Part shown: one piece after another, positions 51,762 to 60,408 of the stretch
Position numbering within the stretch: the first letter of the stretch is position 1
Layout of the letters: each line of letters starts with the position of its first letter
NCBI GenBank assembly: GCA_023229465.1
Contig: JALNZE010000009.1
Coordinates: 62,001 to 126,000 of the forward strand
DNA length: 64,000 nt
Direction of reading: 5' to 3'
Source of the DNA: Chitinophagaceae bacterium
GTDB lineage: Bacteria; Bacteroidota; Bacteroidia; Chitinophagales; Chitinophagaceae
Notes under the pieces: model-generated
Seen by the model: only the letters and a program-made list of their open reading frames with translations
What the model was told of the DNA's origin: nothing
The model's database searches: none
Made by a program: the position numbers and the translations under genes

Positions 51762-51787
51762 TTTCACCGCGCAAGCCGCGGAGAAGC
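51762..51787 (+). repeat. Degenerate TTTCACCGC..CGCGGAG repeat, copy A
   Basis: TTTCACCGC followed by AA and CCGCGGAGAAG resembles copy B at 53033-53056 (TTTCACCGC..AATCGCAGAGGAG) in the same orientation. The two copies flank the gene at 51847-53004. Nearby GCGGTG/CACCGC and a second CGCGGAGAA make this a local repeat-rich patch. Confidence 0.45.
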
Positions 51788-51831
51788 AGCCGTTTCTTCG
51801 CGGAGAATTACATTTCAATCAATATCACTTG

Positions 51832-51839
51832 TATTTTTG
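51832..51839 (+). promoter_or_regulatory. TATTTTTG promoter box of the 51847 gene
   Basis: TATTTTTG ends seven bases before the ATG at 51847, so predicted transcripts have almost no leader. It rules against the longer frame from 51748. Confidence 0.5.
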
Positions 51840-51846
51840 TAGCTAT

Positions 51847-53004
51847 ATGCTGATGTTTACAAGGAAAATACAATACCTGATATTTACCCTTTTCCTTAGT
51901 AATAGTTATGCTAATGACAGCCTGGTGATAACGCGTTTACTGAACCGGGTTAACCAACTCCAAAGCAAAGAAAGCAGTGTTTTCCCGAGAGGCATCTTTC
52001 CTTCTTACCGTTTATACGCGCTCAATAAAAACAGGGAGAAAGCGGATATTAATATCTTCTTCACAGGATTGATCTCTTTTACATTACAGGATATAAAACC
52101 GCGATTAGCCGGTGAGCAACAAAAACTGGCGGATCAAATCATTTCCAGAAGTTTACCGGTTTACCAAAAATTTCAAAATCAAAAGGGCCGGCATACCTAT
52201 AATTTCTGGCCCACAGACACACCCAAAATATTTCCGAATTCCGGATGGATGAATCTATTTGATAAAACACAGGCTTTACCAGACGACCTGGATGATACAG
52301 TGATCATGCTGCTGGCAATGAATGCGCCGGATGCCGTTGCCAAACAGGTACATGCACTGATGCAGCAGTTCACTAATAAAGGTGAGAAACCGGTGAGAAA
52401 TACTTTTAAAGACTTTCGTTCGATTGGCGCCTATTCAACATGGTTTGGAAAAAAAATGCCGGTTGATTTTGATATATGTGTACTGGCTAATGTATTATAC
52501 TTTGTACAACGATATAACTTACCGTGGACAGCAGCAGACAGCGCCAGTTTACGGCTAATTGAAAAAGTACTGATTGAAAAAAAGCATGTTACCGATGCTC
52601 CGTATGTTTCGCCCCACTACAGTCGTTTACCCATACTATTGTATCATATAGCCAGGCTAATGTCGGTGAGGCCCATACGAAGCCTTGAAAAATTAAAACC
52701 CCAACTGATAGCTGAAGCAAGTAATGCTTTGGCAAAGGGGAATGGTTTTATGGATGATGTGATACTGAGTACCTCCCTGTTGCGATGGGGTGTTCAGCCG
52801 GCGGGAATAAAATCATATAAAGCGGATAGTTTACAAGAACTAATTGAAGAGGGATCCTTTTCTTTTTTTATAGCGAATATGGCTTCCATGTTACCGGATC
52901 CCTTGAAACAATGGATGGGTGGGGCAGGAGTGGGGAAGTTTTATTATGACTGTGTGGCGTATAATAATATGCTGGTGTTGGAATATTTGGCATTGAATAA
53001 ATAA
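51847..53004 (+). CDS. Exported alpha-helical protein with a DxDDT motif (terpene-cyclase-like toroid?)
   Basis: The protein has 385 residues from the ATG at 51847, chosen because a promoter box ends seven bases upstream. It has a signal peptide (QYLIFTLFLSNSYA) and is otherwise helical. Residues 145-151 read PDDLDDT, followed by VIMLLAM, strikingly like the class II terpene-cyclase DxDDTA motif in squalene-hopene cyclases. QW repeats and the other cyclase landmarks are not evident, so it may instead be an alpha/alpha-toroid hydrolase or an unrelated exported protein. It is flanked by copies of a degenerate repeat. I do not recognise a named family. Confidence 0.65.
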   Translation: MLMFTRKIQYLIFTLFLSNSYANDSLVITRLLNRVNQLQSKESSVFPRGIFPSYRLYALNKNREKADINIFFTGLISFTLQDIKPRLAGEQQKLADQIISRSLPVYQKFQNQKGRHTYNFWPTDTPKIFPNSGWMNLFDKTQALPDDLDDTVIMLLAMNAPDAVAKQVHALMQQFTNKGEKPVRNTFKDFRSIGAYSTWFGKKMPVDFDICVLANVLYFVQRYNLPWTAADSASLRLIEKVLIEKKHVTDAPYVSPHYSRLPILLYHIARLMSVRPIRSLEKLKPQLIAEASNALAKGNGFMDDVILSTSLLRWGVQPAGIKSYKADSLQELIEEGSFSFFIANMASMLPDPLKQWMGGAGVGKFYYDCVAYNNMLVLEYLALNK

Positions 53005-53032
53005 TATAATCTCTGCGGGTGGTTGATTTTTC

Positions 53033-53056
53033 TTTCACCGCTGAATCGCAGAGGAG
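53033..53056 (+). repeat. Degenerate TTTCACCGC..CGCAGAG repeat, copy B
   Basis: This is the same element as copy A near 51762, in the same orientation. CTCTGCG at 53011-53017 and CGCAGAG at 53047-53053 also form an inverted repeat over a 29-base spacer. Confidence 0.45.
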
Positions 53057-53083
53057 AGGGGAGACATTTTTAAAAAATATATT

Positions 53084-53746
53084 ATGGCTGTAAATATTGA
53101 AAGATATAAGGAAGTGGTTGCTGAGCTGTTAAAGCAAAATATTACACTGGTGGCAGTTAGCAAAACCAAACCCAATCAAGACATTTCTGATTTATATAAT
53201 TCCGGACAAAGGGATTTTGGCGAGAATTATGTGCAGGAACTGGTTGACAAACATGCTGTGCTGCCTTCAGATATCCGCTGGCATTTTATTGGTCATTTAC
53301 AAACCAATAAGGCAAAATACATCGCCCCATTCGTACATTTAATACATGGAGTAGATAGTTTTAAATTATTAAAAGAGATCAATAAACAGGCAGCCAGGTG
53401 CGGCAGGGTAATTGATTGTTTATTGCAGGTACATATTGCACAGGAAGAAACCAAGTTTGGAATGGATGAGGCCGAGTTAAAAGAGGTTCAGACCAATATG
53501 AGCAGTTTACCGAATGTACAGATTAGTGGATTGATGGGGATGGCTTCGTTAAGTGATGACCCCGAAATGGTGCGTAGCGAATTCAGAAATTTGAAATCTA
53601 TATACGACAGGTATTGTAAATGGACCACAGACCGTGAACAGTGGACGATACTCAGCATGGGCATGAGCAGCGATTACAGGATCGCGATAGAGGAAGGGAG
53701 TACAATGGTAAGGATCGGAAGTTTGTTGTTTGGCAGCAGACAGTAA
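53084..53746 (+). CDS. yggS: YggS family pyridoxal-phosphate homeostasis protein
   Basis: This 220-residue PLP-binding protein has the lysine site VAVSKTKP, FGENYVQELVDK, WHFIGHLQTNKAKY and the C-terminal LSMGMSSDY and VRIGSLLFG, all conserved in YggS/PLPBP. These proteins carry PLP without known catalysis and balance vitamin B6 and amino-acid pools. It is a single gene whose stop lies at the edge of an AATGATTAATTAATTAATCATT-type palindrome (53745-53766) shared with the convergent S9 peptidase gene. Confidence 0.95.
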   Translation: MAVNIERYKEVVAELLKQNITLVAVSKTKPNQDISDLYNSGQRDFGENYVQELVDKHAVLPSDIRWHFIGHLQTNKAKYIAPFVHLIHGVDSFKLLKEINKQAARCGRVIDCLLQVHIAQEETKFGMDEAELKEVQTNMSSLPNVQISGLMGMASLSDDPEMVRSEFRNLKSIYDRYCKWTTDREQWTILSMGMSSDYRIAIEEGSTMVRIGSLLFGSRQ

Positions 53747-53766
53747 TGATTAATTAATTAATCATT
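53745..53766. repeat. 22-base AT-rich palindrome between yggS and the S9 peptidase gene
   Basis: The sequence is its own reverse complement and lies between two convergent genes, starting in the yggS stop codon. It may act as a weak two-way terminator; no GC stem or T-tract is present. Confidence 0.35.
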
Positions 53767-53773
53767 GTGGCAG

Positions 53774-55693
53774 TCACTTCAAAGTTTCATCCAGCCACTT
53801 ATAAAATTCACGCTGCCATACTAGTGCATTTTGTGCCGAGAGTACCCAATGGTTCTCGTCAGGTAAATAGAGGAACCTGCTTTTGATACCTTTCAGTTGA
53901 GCTGCCTGAAAAGCTTGCTGGCCCTGCTCTATAGGTACACGATAATCTTTTCCACCCTGAATAATCAGGATAGGGGTATTCCATTTATCTACAAAATTAC
54001 TGGGCGATTGACTGAATGAGCGTTGTGCAATGGCATTGTTCTTTTCCCAATACGCACCGCCTTTTTCCCAATTTTCAAAAAACATTTCATCGGTGGTACC
54101 ATACATGCTCTTAAAATCAAAAACACCATCATGAGAGATAAATGTTTTAAAGCGCCCATTATGCAGGCCTTCCAGTGCAAAAACAGAGAACCCACCAAAA
54201 CTGGCTCCTACACAACCTAACCTGGATGTATCTACATACGCTTCTTTTGAAACTGCATCTATGGCACTTAAGTAATCATTAATAACCTGTCCACCCCAGT
54301 CTTTACTAACCTGTTCATTCCATTCAGTACCAAAGCCGGGCATTCCCCTGCGTGCGGGCGCCACAACAATATATCCCTGGGAAGCCATCAACTGGAAGTT
54401 CCATCGGAAAGAATAAAATTGGGTGAGCGGTGATTGCGGTCCGCCCTGGCAATATAAAAGTGTTGGATATTTTTTGGATGCATCAAAACCAGGAGGATAG
54501 ACTACCCAAACCAACATTTGCTTTTTATCGGTAGTGGTTACAAATCTTCTTTCCGTTTTTACCTTACTGATTTTTGCAAATGCCGCATCATTAACATGGG
54601 TAAGCTGTTCAAAAGTTCCAGTGTTCACATTTACCTTAAAAATTTCAGTAGCACGGTTCATGTCTGTTCGTGAAACAACAATGTTGCGATCTACTTCACC
54701 GACTATACCGCTTACATCAAAATCGCCATTGGTAATTTGTATAATAACCGGGTTGGTTTTGGTACTGAGCGGATCATTTACTTTAAATAATTGCAAAGTG
54801 CCATTGATCGGCGCTACAAAATAAATACTATCCGCTCTGCGGCTCCAACGGAAACTTTCTACATGAATATCATCGCGCTGCCGGGTAATATTCAATTGGG
54901 TTTTCCCATCAAACACAATGATATCCTGCTTGTCAGCCTCATATCCCTCCCTCTTCATTTGAAGCCAGGCTAGTTGTCCTTTTTTATTGTATTCCGGATT
55001 TACATCATAGCCTTTATTGTATTCAGTAAGATTGCGGGTAGTACCGGCTTCTACGTCGTATTCATATAGGTCGGTATTGGTACTTTTCGCATACGCGGTT
55101 CCTGATTTTTTCTTGGCTACATAGAGTAAATGCTTTCCATCAGGGTTCCATATATAATCTTCATCGCCACCAAAAGGTTGCAAGGGACAATCAAATGCCT
55201 CATTTTGCATAATGTCTTTTGCCTTTTGTTTATCCAAAAGTCCATCGGTATAGGGTGTAATATAAATATGGTCGAACTTTCCATCTTCCCAGGTATCCCA
55301 ATGCCGGTAGTTAAGCGAGTTAAAAATATAGACATTAGATTTTTTCAGATCGGGATAAATACCTGCACCGGTAACATCCAAAACTTTCGTACTGATTACA
55401 CTGGCAAGAAATTTTTTATTGAAAGAAATTTTAGGGTTAGCAAAAACACTATCTGTATTCTTTATTTCAACCGATTCACCGCCACTGGTAGCAATGAGGT
55501 AGATTTTACGGGAGCTCTTGTTTTCTTCAATGTTGGGAGTACTAACCGAATAGATTACGAACTGATTATCCTTTGAAATGCCCAAACCGCTAACACGGCC
55601 AAATTTCCAGAGTTGTTCCGGCGTAAGTTTGGTTTGTGCCTGGATAGTTATGGTGGCCATACCCAGGCAGAGCCATAAAAAAAAATATTTCAT
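53774..55693 (-). CDS. Exported S9 family prolyl-oligopeptidase-like peptidase
   Basis: This 639-residue protein has a signal peptide (LWLCLGMATITIQAQ), an N-terminal beta-propeller with repeated strands, and a C-terminal alpha/beta-hydrolase domain with the nucleophile GASFGGFSVFALEG, the aspartate in GGKDYRVPIEQ and the histidine in LPDENHWVL. S9 enzymes (DPP-IV, acylaminoacyl peptidase types) release dipeptides or acyl residues from small peptides in the periplasm or outside. It follows an exported M20 peptidase by three bases, so the two form a secreted peptide-degrading operon. Confidence 0.9.
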   Translation of the reverse strand: MKYFFLWLCLGMATITIQAQTKLTPEQLWKFGRVSGLGISKDNQFVIYSVSTPNIEENKSSRKIYLIATSGGESVEIKNTDSVFANPKISFNKKFLASVISTKVLDVTGAGIYPDLKKSNVYIFNSLNYRHWDTWEDGKFDHIYITPYTDGLLDKQKAKDIMQNEAFDCPLQPFGGDEDYIWNPDGKHLLYVAKKKSGTAYAKSTNTDLYEYDVEAGTTRNLTEYNKGYDVNPEYNKKGQLAWLQMKREGYEADKQDIIVFDGKTQLNITRQRDDIHVESFRWSRRADSIYFVAPINGTLQLFKVNDPLSTKTNPVIIQITNGDFDVSGIVGEVDRNIVVSRTDMNRATEIFKVNVNTGTFEQLTHVNDAAFAKISKVKTERRFVTTTDKKQMLVWVVYPPGFDASKKYPTLLYCQGGPQSPLTQFYSFRWNFQLMASQGYIVVAPARRGMPGFGTEWNEQVSKDWGGQVINDYLSAIDAVSKEAYVDTSRLGCVGASFGGFSVFALEGLHNGRFKTFISHDGVFDFKSMYGTTDEMFFENWEKGGAYWEKNNAIAQRSFSQSPSNFVDKWNTPILIIQGGKDYRVPIEQGQQAFQAAQLKGIKSRFLYLPDENHWVLSAQNALVWQREFYKWLDETLK

Positions 55694-55696
55694 ATG

Positions 55697-56983
55697 CTAT
55701 TTTTTAACTTTTGCATAATCGAAAACAAGCTGACAAAATGCTTTTACACCCACGTCCAGTTTACTGTCGTCTATATAAAAATCGGGTGTGTGATGCGCGA
55801 AAGATTCACCAACAGTTTTTTTAGGATCCCTGGCACCCAGGTCAAAAAAGAAAGAAGGGGCTTTTGTGCCATAAAAAGAAAAGTCTTCTGCACCGGTAGT
55901 CCAATGATATAGTATCACATTATTTTCTCCGGCGGCTTTCTGTAAAGAGGGGAGGGTTTGTGCCACCAGTTTCGGATCGTTATAGGTAACCAAAGTTTTG
56001 GTATCAATGTTTACTTCTGCTGTAGCGCCTGCTGCCTCCGCAATATTTTTTGCCGTAATACGAATACGTTCATGCACTTCTTTCTGCATTTTGCTGTCTA
56101 AAGTGCGGATAGTACCTTCCATATTGGCTTCTTCCGGAATAATATTGGCCCGAACACCCGCGGTAATTTTTCCAACGGTAATGATTACCGGCGCTGTTGT
56201 AAGATCCATTTGCCTGCTTACAATGGTTTGTAACCCCTGAATGATCTGTGTACTAACCACTATAGGGTCCACACCCTGCCAGGGAGCGGCACCATGTGTT
56301 TGTTTCCCTTTTACTTTAATGGTAAACCAGTCAGAAGATGCCATAAAGGCTTCGGGCTTATAATAGATTTTTCCCAGATCAAGATTGGAAGATATATGCA
56401 ACCCAAAAACAGCCTCTACTTTAGGGTTATCCAGCGCCCCTTCCTTTATCAGTAATGGAGCCCCGCCTTCTTCTGTTCCGGGAGCGCCTTCTTCCGCGGG
56501 TTGAAACAGAAATACTACGGTACCTGGCACTTCATTTTTCAGTTTGGACAATACTTCCGCGGTACCCATCAAAATAGCCACATGCGAATCATGACCGCAG
56601 GCATGCATCACACCCACGTTCTGACCATTGTATTCTCCAACAGCCCTGGATTTAAAGCTCAAATCGTTTCTTTCCGTTACGGGAAGTCCATCCATATCTG
56701 CACGCAAAGCCACAACAGGACCGGGTTTACCGCCTTTTAAGATACCTACTACGCCGGTGCCGGCCATTACTTTAGTTTCAATACCCAATTGTTTCAGATG
56801 AGCCTGAATTTTTTTGGATGTATTGTACTCACGGTTTGATAATTCCGGGTTTTGGTGAAAGTATCTTCTCCATTCAACCACTTTGGGTGTTTCGTCTTGT
56901 ACTAATTGTTCGTAATTAGCAGGCAGGTTTTGCGCAGAAGCTGCTGCAGAAATAAGAAGGCATAAGGATAGTAGTCTTTTCAT
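55697..56983 (-). CDS. Exported M20 family amidohydrolase/peptidase
   Basis: This 428-residue protein has a signal peptide (SLCLLISAAASAQ) and an M20 metallopeptidase fold: VGVMHACGHDSHVAIL (metal ligands), QPAEEGAPGTEEGGA (catalytic Glu pair), a dimerisation domain around residues 190-310 and the late histidine region SFAHHTPDFY. Relatives hydrolyse N-acyl amino acids or hippurate. It leads a two-gene leftward operon with the S9 peptidase three bases downstream, suggesting joint peptide or acyl-peptide breakdown. Confidence 0.9.
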   Translation of the reverse strand: MKRLLSLCLLISAAASAQNLPANYEQLVQDETPKVVEWRRYFHQNPELSNREYNTSKKIQAHLKQLGIETKVMAGTGVVGILKGGKPGPVVALRADMDGLPVTERNDLSFKSRAVGEYNGQNVGVMHACGHDSHVAILMGTAEVLSKLKNEVPGTVVFLFQPAEEGAPGTEEGGAPLLIKEGALDNPKVEAVFGLHISSNLDLGKIYYKPEAFMASSDWFTIKVKGKQTHGAAPWQGVDPIVVSTQIIQGLQTIVSRQMDLTTAPVIITVGKITAGVRANIIPEEANMEGTIRTLDSKMQKEVHERIRITAKNIAEAAGATAEVNIDTKTLVTYNDPKLVAQTLPSLQKAAGENNVILYHWTTGAEDFSFYGTKAPSFFFDLGARDPKKTVGESFAHHTPDFYIDDSKLDVGVKAFCQLVFDYAKVKK

Positions 56984-57205
56984 TTACATAGTTTGAAGGA
57001 GGAAGGTACAAATTAGCCGGTACTAAACGATCCGGTAAAATGATATTTTTACAACTTATTTATTCATGATAATGACTATAAAATAGGTGAATTATGTAAA
57101 TTAATCCCTGAAAAGTGTAATTAATTTATAGGGTTTAACCCCGACCTTTATGTTGCCGCTATGTTAAAATACCGGTTTTTACCTAATCAAAAACAAAATG
57201 AACTT

Positions 57206-57634
57206 ATGAAAAAAATTACCCTCTTATTAGTAACCGTTGTACTACTGGGCAGTAATACCCTGATGGCTTCTTTGTCATTAACCGAGCCGGTTGCTAAAAG
57301 TAAACCGGATTCTACACTTTCCAAAGAAGTGGTTTTTGATGATGCAGTTGCTACTGATGCACTACTTGAATTCAAAAGTTTATCAAGGGTAGACAGGCAA
57401 ATGCGGATAGCAGCGGCTAAAAAAGCAGTTAAAGCATTTAAGGCCCAGAAAGCAGCGGGTGATATAGCCAGTACGAATACCATTTTATTGGTGATTCTGG
57501 CTATCCTATTACCTCCATTGGCGGTTTACCTGCATGAAGGAAGCCTTAATGGAAAATTCTGGTTAAGCCTTTTGTTAACCTTGTTATTCTGGCTCCCTGG
57601 GTTGATTTATGCGTTGATTGTGGTATTGAATTAA
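57206..57634 (+). CDS. YqaE/Pmp3 family membrane protein with N-terminal signal and linker
   Basis: The protein has 142 residues from the ATG at 57206; an upstream frame from 57161 is less likely. The last 53 residues are a Pmp3/YqaE two-helix domain (LLVILAILLPPLAVYLHEG and FWLSLLLTLLFWLPGLIYALIVV). In front are a hydrophobic N-terminal signal (LLLVTVVLLGSNTLMA) and an 80-residue charged linker rich in Ala, Lys and Asp. Pmp3 proteins are usually 50-60 residues and stress-related; this one is extended and perhaps tethered. Its stop codon directly abuts that of the convergent mutase gene. Confidence 0.8.
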   Translation: MKKITLLLVTVVLLGSNTLMASLSLTEPVAKSKPDSTLSKEVVFDDAVATDALLEFKSLSRVDRQMRIAAAKKAVKAFKAQKAAGDIASTNTILLVILAILLPPLAVYLHEGSLNGKFWLSLLLTLLFWLPGLIYALIVVLN

Positions 57635-59209
57635 TTATTTATATTCTCCAAACAGTTTACGCAATATATCGGCTATTTCGCCAAGTGTGCAATGGTGTTC
57701 AACAGCTTCAATAACCAATGGCATAAGATTCCGGCCATCTTTTGCAGCCAATGATATTTCCTGCAAACAGCTTTCCGCTTTCTGCTTATCGCGTTTGGCT
57801 TTTAACCGGTTTAGTTTTTCTGTTTGTATAATGCGGATATTATCATCGATTTTGAAGCCCGGAATCGGGGCTTCTTTATCGATGGTAAATTTATTTACCC
57901 CTACAATAATTTTTTCGCCGTTTTCTATATCGCGTTGGTAGGCGTAGGCGCTTTTCGCGATTTCATCCTGCATGAATCCTGCTTCAATGGCACTGACACT
58001 ACCGCCCATCACATCAATTTTTTCAACCAGTTCCCATGCTTTCTGTTCAACCTCGTTGGTGAGCGATTCCACAAAGTAACTTCCCGCGAGTGGATCAACC
58101 GTATCAGGAGCGCCACTTTCAAATGCGATAATCTGTTGGGTACGCAAGGCAATGCGTGCTGCTTCTTCGGTAGGCAGACTCAATGCTTCATCATATCCAT
58201 TGGTATGTAAACTCTGTGTACCACCCAGCACCGCGGCAAGGGTTTGTACAGTTACACGGCAGATATTATTCAGTGGTTGCTGCGCGGTTAGGGTAGCTCC
58301 GCCTGTTTGCGTATGGAAACGCAGCATCAATGCTTTCTCATCTGTGGCTCCCAGGTCTTTCATTATGTTTGCCCACATTCTGCGGGCCGCCCTAAACTTG
58401 GCCACTTCTTCAAAGAGATTATTATGGGCATTGAAAAAGAATGAGAGTCTTTTTCCAAATACATTAATATCCATCCCTTTGGCCAGTGCGGCTTGTACAT
58501 AAGCTTTACCATTGCTTAAGGTAAATGCTATCTCCTGAACAGCAGTACTACCTGCTTCGCGTATATGATAACCTGATATGGAGATAGTGTTCCACTTAGG
58601 CAATTCTTTACTGCACCATTCAAAAATATCAGTTATAATACGCATGGAAGGTTTTGGGGGATAGATATAAGTACCCCTTGCAGCGTATTCCTTTAGGATA
58701 TCATTCTGAATAGTACCTGTTATTTTTTTTAGATCCGCTCCCTGCTTTTTTGCAAGGGCCACATAAAAAGCAAGTAAAATAAAACCGGTTGCATTTATGG
58801 TCATAGAGGTGCTTACCTGTTCAAGTGTTATCCCTTTAAAAAGCAGTTCCATATCCTCCAGGCTGTCAATTGCCACACCCACTTTACCCACTTCACCCTC
58901 TGATAAAGCATGATCACTGTCATAACCTATTTGTGTTGGCAGGTCGAAGGCCACACTTAAACCCATCACACCCTGTGATAATAAATAGTGATATCTTTTA
59001 TTACTTTCTTCCGCGGTAGAGAAGCCGGCATATTGCCGCATAGTCCATAGTTTGCCCCGATACATATCAGCCTGAACACCACGTGTATAAGGAAATTTAC
59101 CCGGAAGTTCTGGCTTGCTTTGGGTGCCGGAAATCGGTATCAAATCGCTTTCCGTATACAATCTCCTGATCTCAATTCCACTGTCGGTAACCAATTTTTT
59201 CTCACTCAT
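57635..59209 (-). CDS. Methylmalonyl-CoA mutase large subunit without B12-binding domain
   Basis: The protein has 525 residues from the ATG at 59207-59209. It matches the TIM-barrel large subunit of acyl-CoA mutases: WTMRQYAGFSTAEESNKR, LSVAFDLPTQIGYDSD, GTIQNDILKEYAARG and GGTQSLHTNGYDEAL. The tyrosine in RQYAGF and the arginine in EYAARG are the residues known to favour methylmalonyl-CoA over isobutyryl-CoA. The B12-binding domain must come from a separate small subunit, which is not in this window. It is downstream of an unknown membrane-anchored gene on the same strand. Confidence 0.85.
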   Translation of the reverse strand: MSEKKLVTDSGIEIRRLYTESDLIPISGTQSKPELPGKFPYTRGVQADMYRGKLWTMRQYAGFSTAEESNKRYHYLLSQGVMGLSVAFDLPTQIGYDSDHALSEGEVGKVGVAIDSLEDMELLFKGITLEQVSTSMTINATGFILLAFYVALAKKQGADLKKITGTIQNDILKEYAARGTYIYPPKPSMRIITDIFEWCSKELPKWNTISISGYHIREAGSTAVQEIAFTLSNGKAYVQAALAKGMDINVFGKRLSFFFNAHNNLFEEVAKFRAARRMWANIMKDLGATDEKALMLRFHTQTGGATLTAQQPLNNICRVTVQTLAAVLGGTQSLHTNGYDEALSLPTEEAARIALRTQQIIAFESGAPDTVDPLAGSYFVESLTNEVEQKAWELVEKIDVMGGSVSAIEAGFMQDEIAKSAYAYQRDIENGEKIIVGVNKFTIDKEAPIPGFKIDDNIRIIQTEKLNRLKAKRDKQKAESCLQEISLAAKDGRNLMPLVIEAVEHHCTLGEIADILRKLFGEYK

Positions 59210-59249
59210 AAGTATATCATTAAAGTATACATAACCCATCAACCAACCC

Positions 59250-59753
59250 CTACAATAACTTCTTCACTTCAAAACTCAATACCTCCCCAACCAATTCGTG
59301 CATATTGGCTTTGTTATCCTGCATTAAAAATTCCAGTAAGGCACGGTTCAGGTCAAGTCCGGATGCTTCAGGTGGCAACTGTGCGCTCACCTGGTTAATG
59401 ATTAACAGGTTATTCTCTTTCAGGTTTCTAACTGCCTGCCAGGCCTCAGGGGCAATGTAAATCTGTTGAGTGATATTATAATCAAATTCATCCCTGATAG
59501 TTCTGGTTAGTACAAGTTGCATGGCACGCGCGGAAAGGCCCTCATGGTTAGACCGGCTAATCAGGTTGGGGAGGGCAATACGGTCAACCAACAAGGTTAA
59601 CCTTTCATAAGCCTGTAATTGCAGCGCCACAGAAGCGGTATTGGTTTGTTTTTCAACAGTATCACTTTTTTTGGGGCTATAATAAAAGAAAAAAAGTAAC
59701 CCTGCCACTATAATGGCAACCAGGATAATATATATTGTATTGGAATCTGGCAT
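59250..59753 (-). CDS. Membrane-anchored protein of unknown function (conserved in Bacteroidota)
   Basis: The product has about 167 residues from the ATG at 59751-59753. It has one N-terminal helix (IYIILVAIIVAGLLFFFYY), then a soluble helical domain with LQAYERLTLLVDRIALPNLISR, LSARAMQLVLTRTIRDEFDYN and QQIYIAPEAWQAVRNLKENN. These phrases recur in a Bacteroidota-only family whose function I cannot name. The protein faces the cytoplasm by its charge pattern. It is 40 bases upstream of the mutase gene and divergent from the IscA-type gene. Confidence 0.7.
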   Translation of the reverse strand: MPDSNTIYIILVAIIVAGLLFFFYYSPKKSDTVEKQTNTASVALQLQAYERLTLLVDRIALPNLISRSNHEGLSARAMQLVLTRTIRDEFDYNITQQIYIAPEAWQAVRNLKENNLLIINQVSAQLPPEASGLDLNRALLEFLMQDNKANMHELVGEVLSFEVKKLL

Positions 59754-59862
59754 GTAAAGATTTTGGTAAAAATAAGACAAAGAACCAAAGCCTGCCTTTT
59801 TAGTCATTGCTGATTTTTCCGGTATCGAAAACCTGAAATGGAGATGTAAAGGGGTTTCTGTG

Positions 59863-59870
59863 TAAATTTG
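59863..59870 (+). promoter_or_regulatory. TAAATTTG promoter box of the IscA-type gene
   Basis: TAAATTTG matches the -7 consensus; TGG at 59839-59841 could be the -33. It is 18 bases before the ATG at 59889 and supports that start. Confidence 0.5.
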
Positions 59871-59888
59871 TGTTTAGAATTGACTATT

Positions 59889-60236
59889 ATGGAAACTAGT
59901 ATAGCTACAACACCCGTTACACTTACTGAAGGGGCAATTATTGAAGTGAGGCGTTTAATGAATGAAGAAGGGTTTGACACAACACAACATTTACGGCTGG
60001 GCGTAAAAGGGGGTGGTTGCAGTGGTATGACCTATGTATTAGGTTTTGACAAACCCGAAGCAGAAGATGCGTATTTTAGTATCGAGGGTATTCCCTGTGT
60101 AATGAATAAGAGTCACCAGTTATACCTGTATGGAATGGAAGTAGACTGGCAGGGTGGTTTAAACAGCCGGGGATTTACCTTCAGTAATCCGAATGCCAGT
60201 AAGACCTGCGGATGTGGTACTTCTTTTGCGGTATAG
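59889..60236 (+). CDS. IscA/SufA/ErpA-type iron-sulfur cluster carrier
   Basis: The protein has 115 residues from the ATG at 59889; an upstream frame from 59868 overlaps the promoter. All three cluster cysteines are present: GGGCSGMTY and the C-terminal KTCGCGTSF. A-type carriers receive iron-sulfur clusters from the Suf or Isc scaffold and deliver them to target enzymes in the cytoplasm. No suf genes are adjacent. It is followed after about 120 bases by a two-way terminator shared with secDF. Confidence 0.93.
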   Translation: METSIATTPVTLTEGAIIEVRRLMNEEGFDTTQHLRLGVKGGGCSGMTYVLGFDKPEAEDAYFSIEGIPCVMNKSHQLYLYGMEVDWQGGLNSRGFTFSNPNASKTCGCGTSFAV

Positions 60237-60353
60237 TTCCGGCATCTGTTCATTCTTAGTAATCCAGTTTTCACAAGCCTGCAAGAAATCTTTAGCAGCC
60301 ACCGGAAAGCAGGTATGTGTACTATTTAAGATAATTGCTTGCACCGGTAAATA

Positions 60354-60390
60354 AAAAAAGAGCCTGCAGTAATACTACAGGCTCTTTTTT
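60354..60390. terminator. Bidirectional terminator between the IscA-type gene and secDF
   Basis: AAAAAAGAGCCTG at 60354-60366 and CAGGCTCTTTTTT at 60378-60390 form a 13-base perfect stem with a further AGT/ACT pair in the loop, and T-tracts on both strands. Confidence 0.85.
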
Positions 60391-60408
60391 ATAGAAAATT
60401 CAACTGAT

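Noticed and set aside
51748..51846. Longer N-terminal frame of the DxDDT protein
   Set aside because: The extra part crosses the repeat patch and the promoter box, and would bury the signal peptide.
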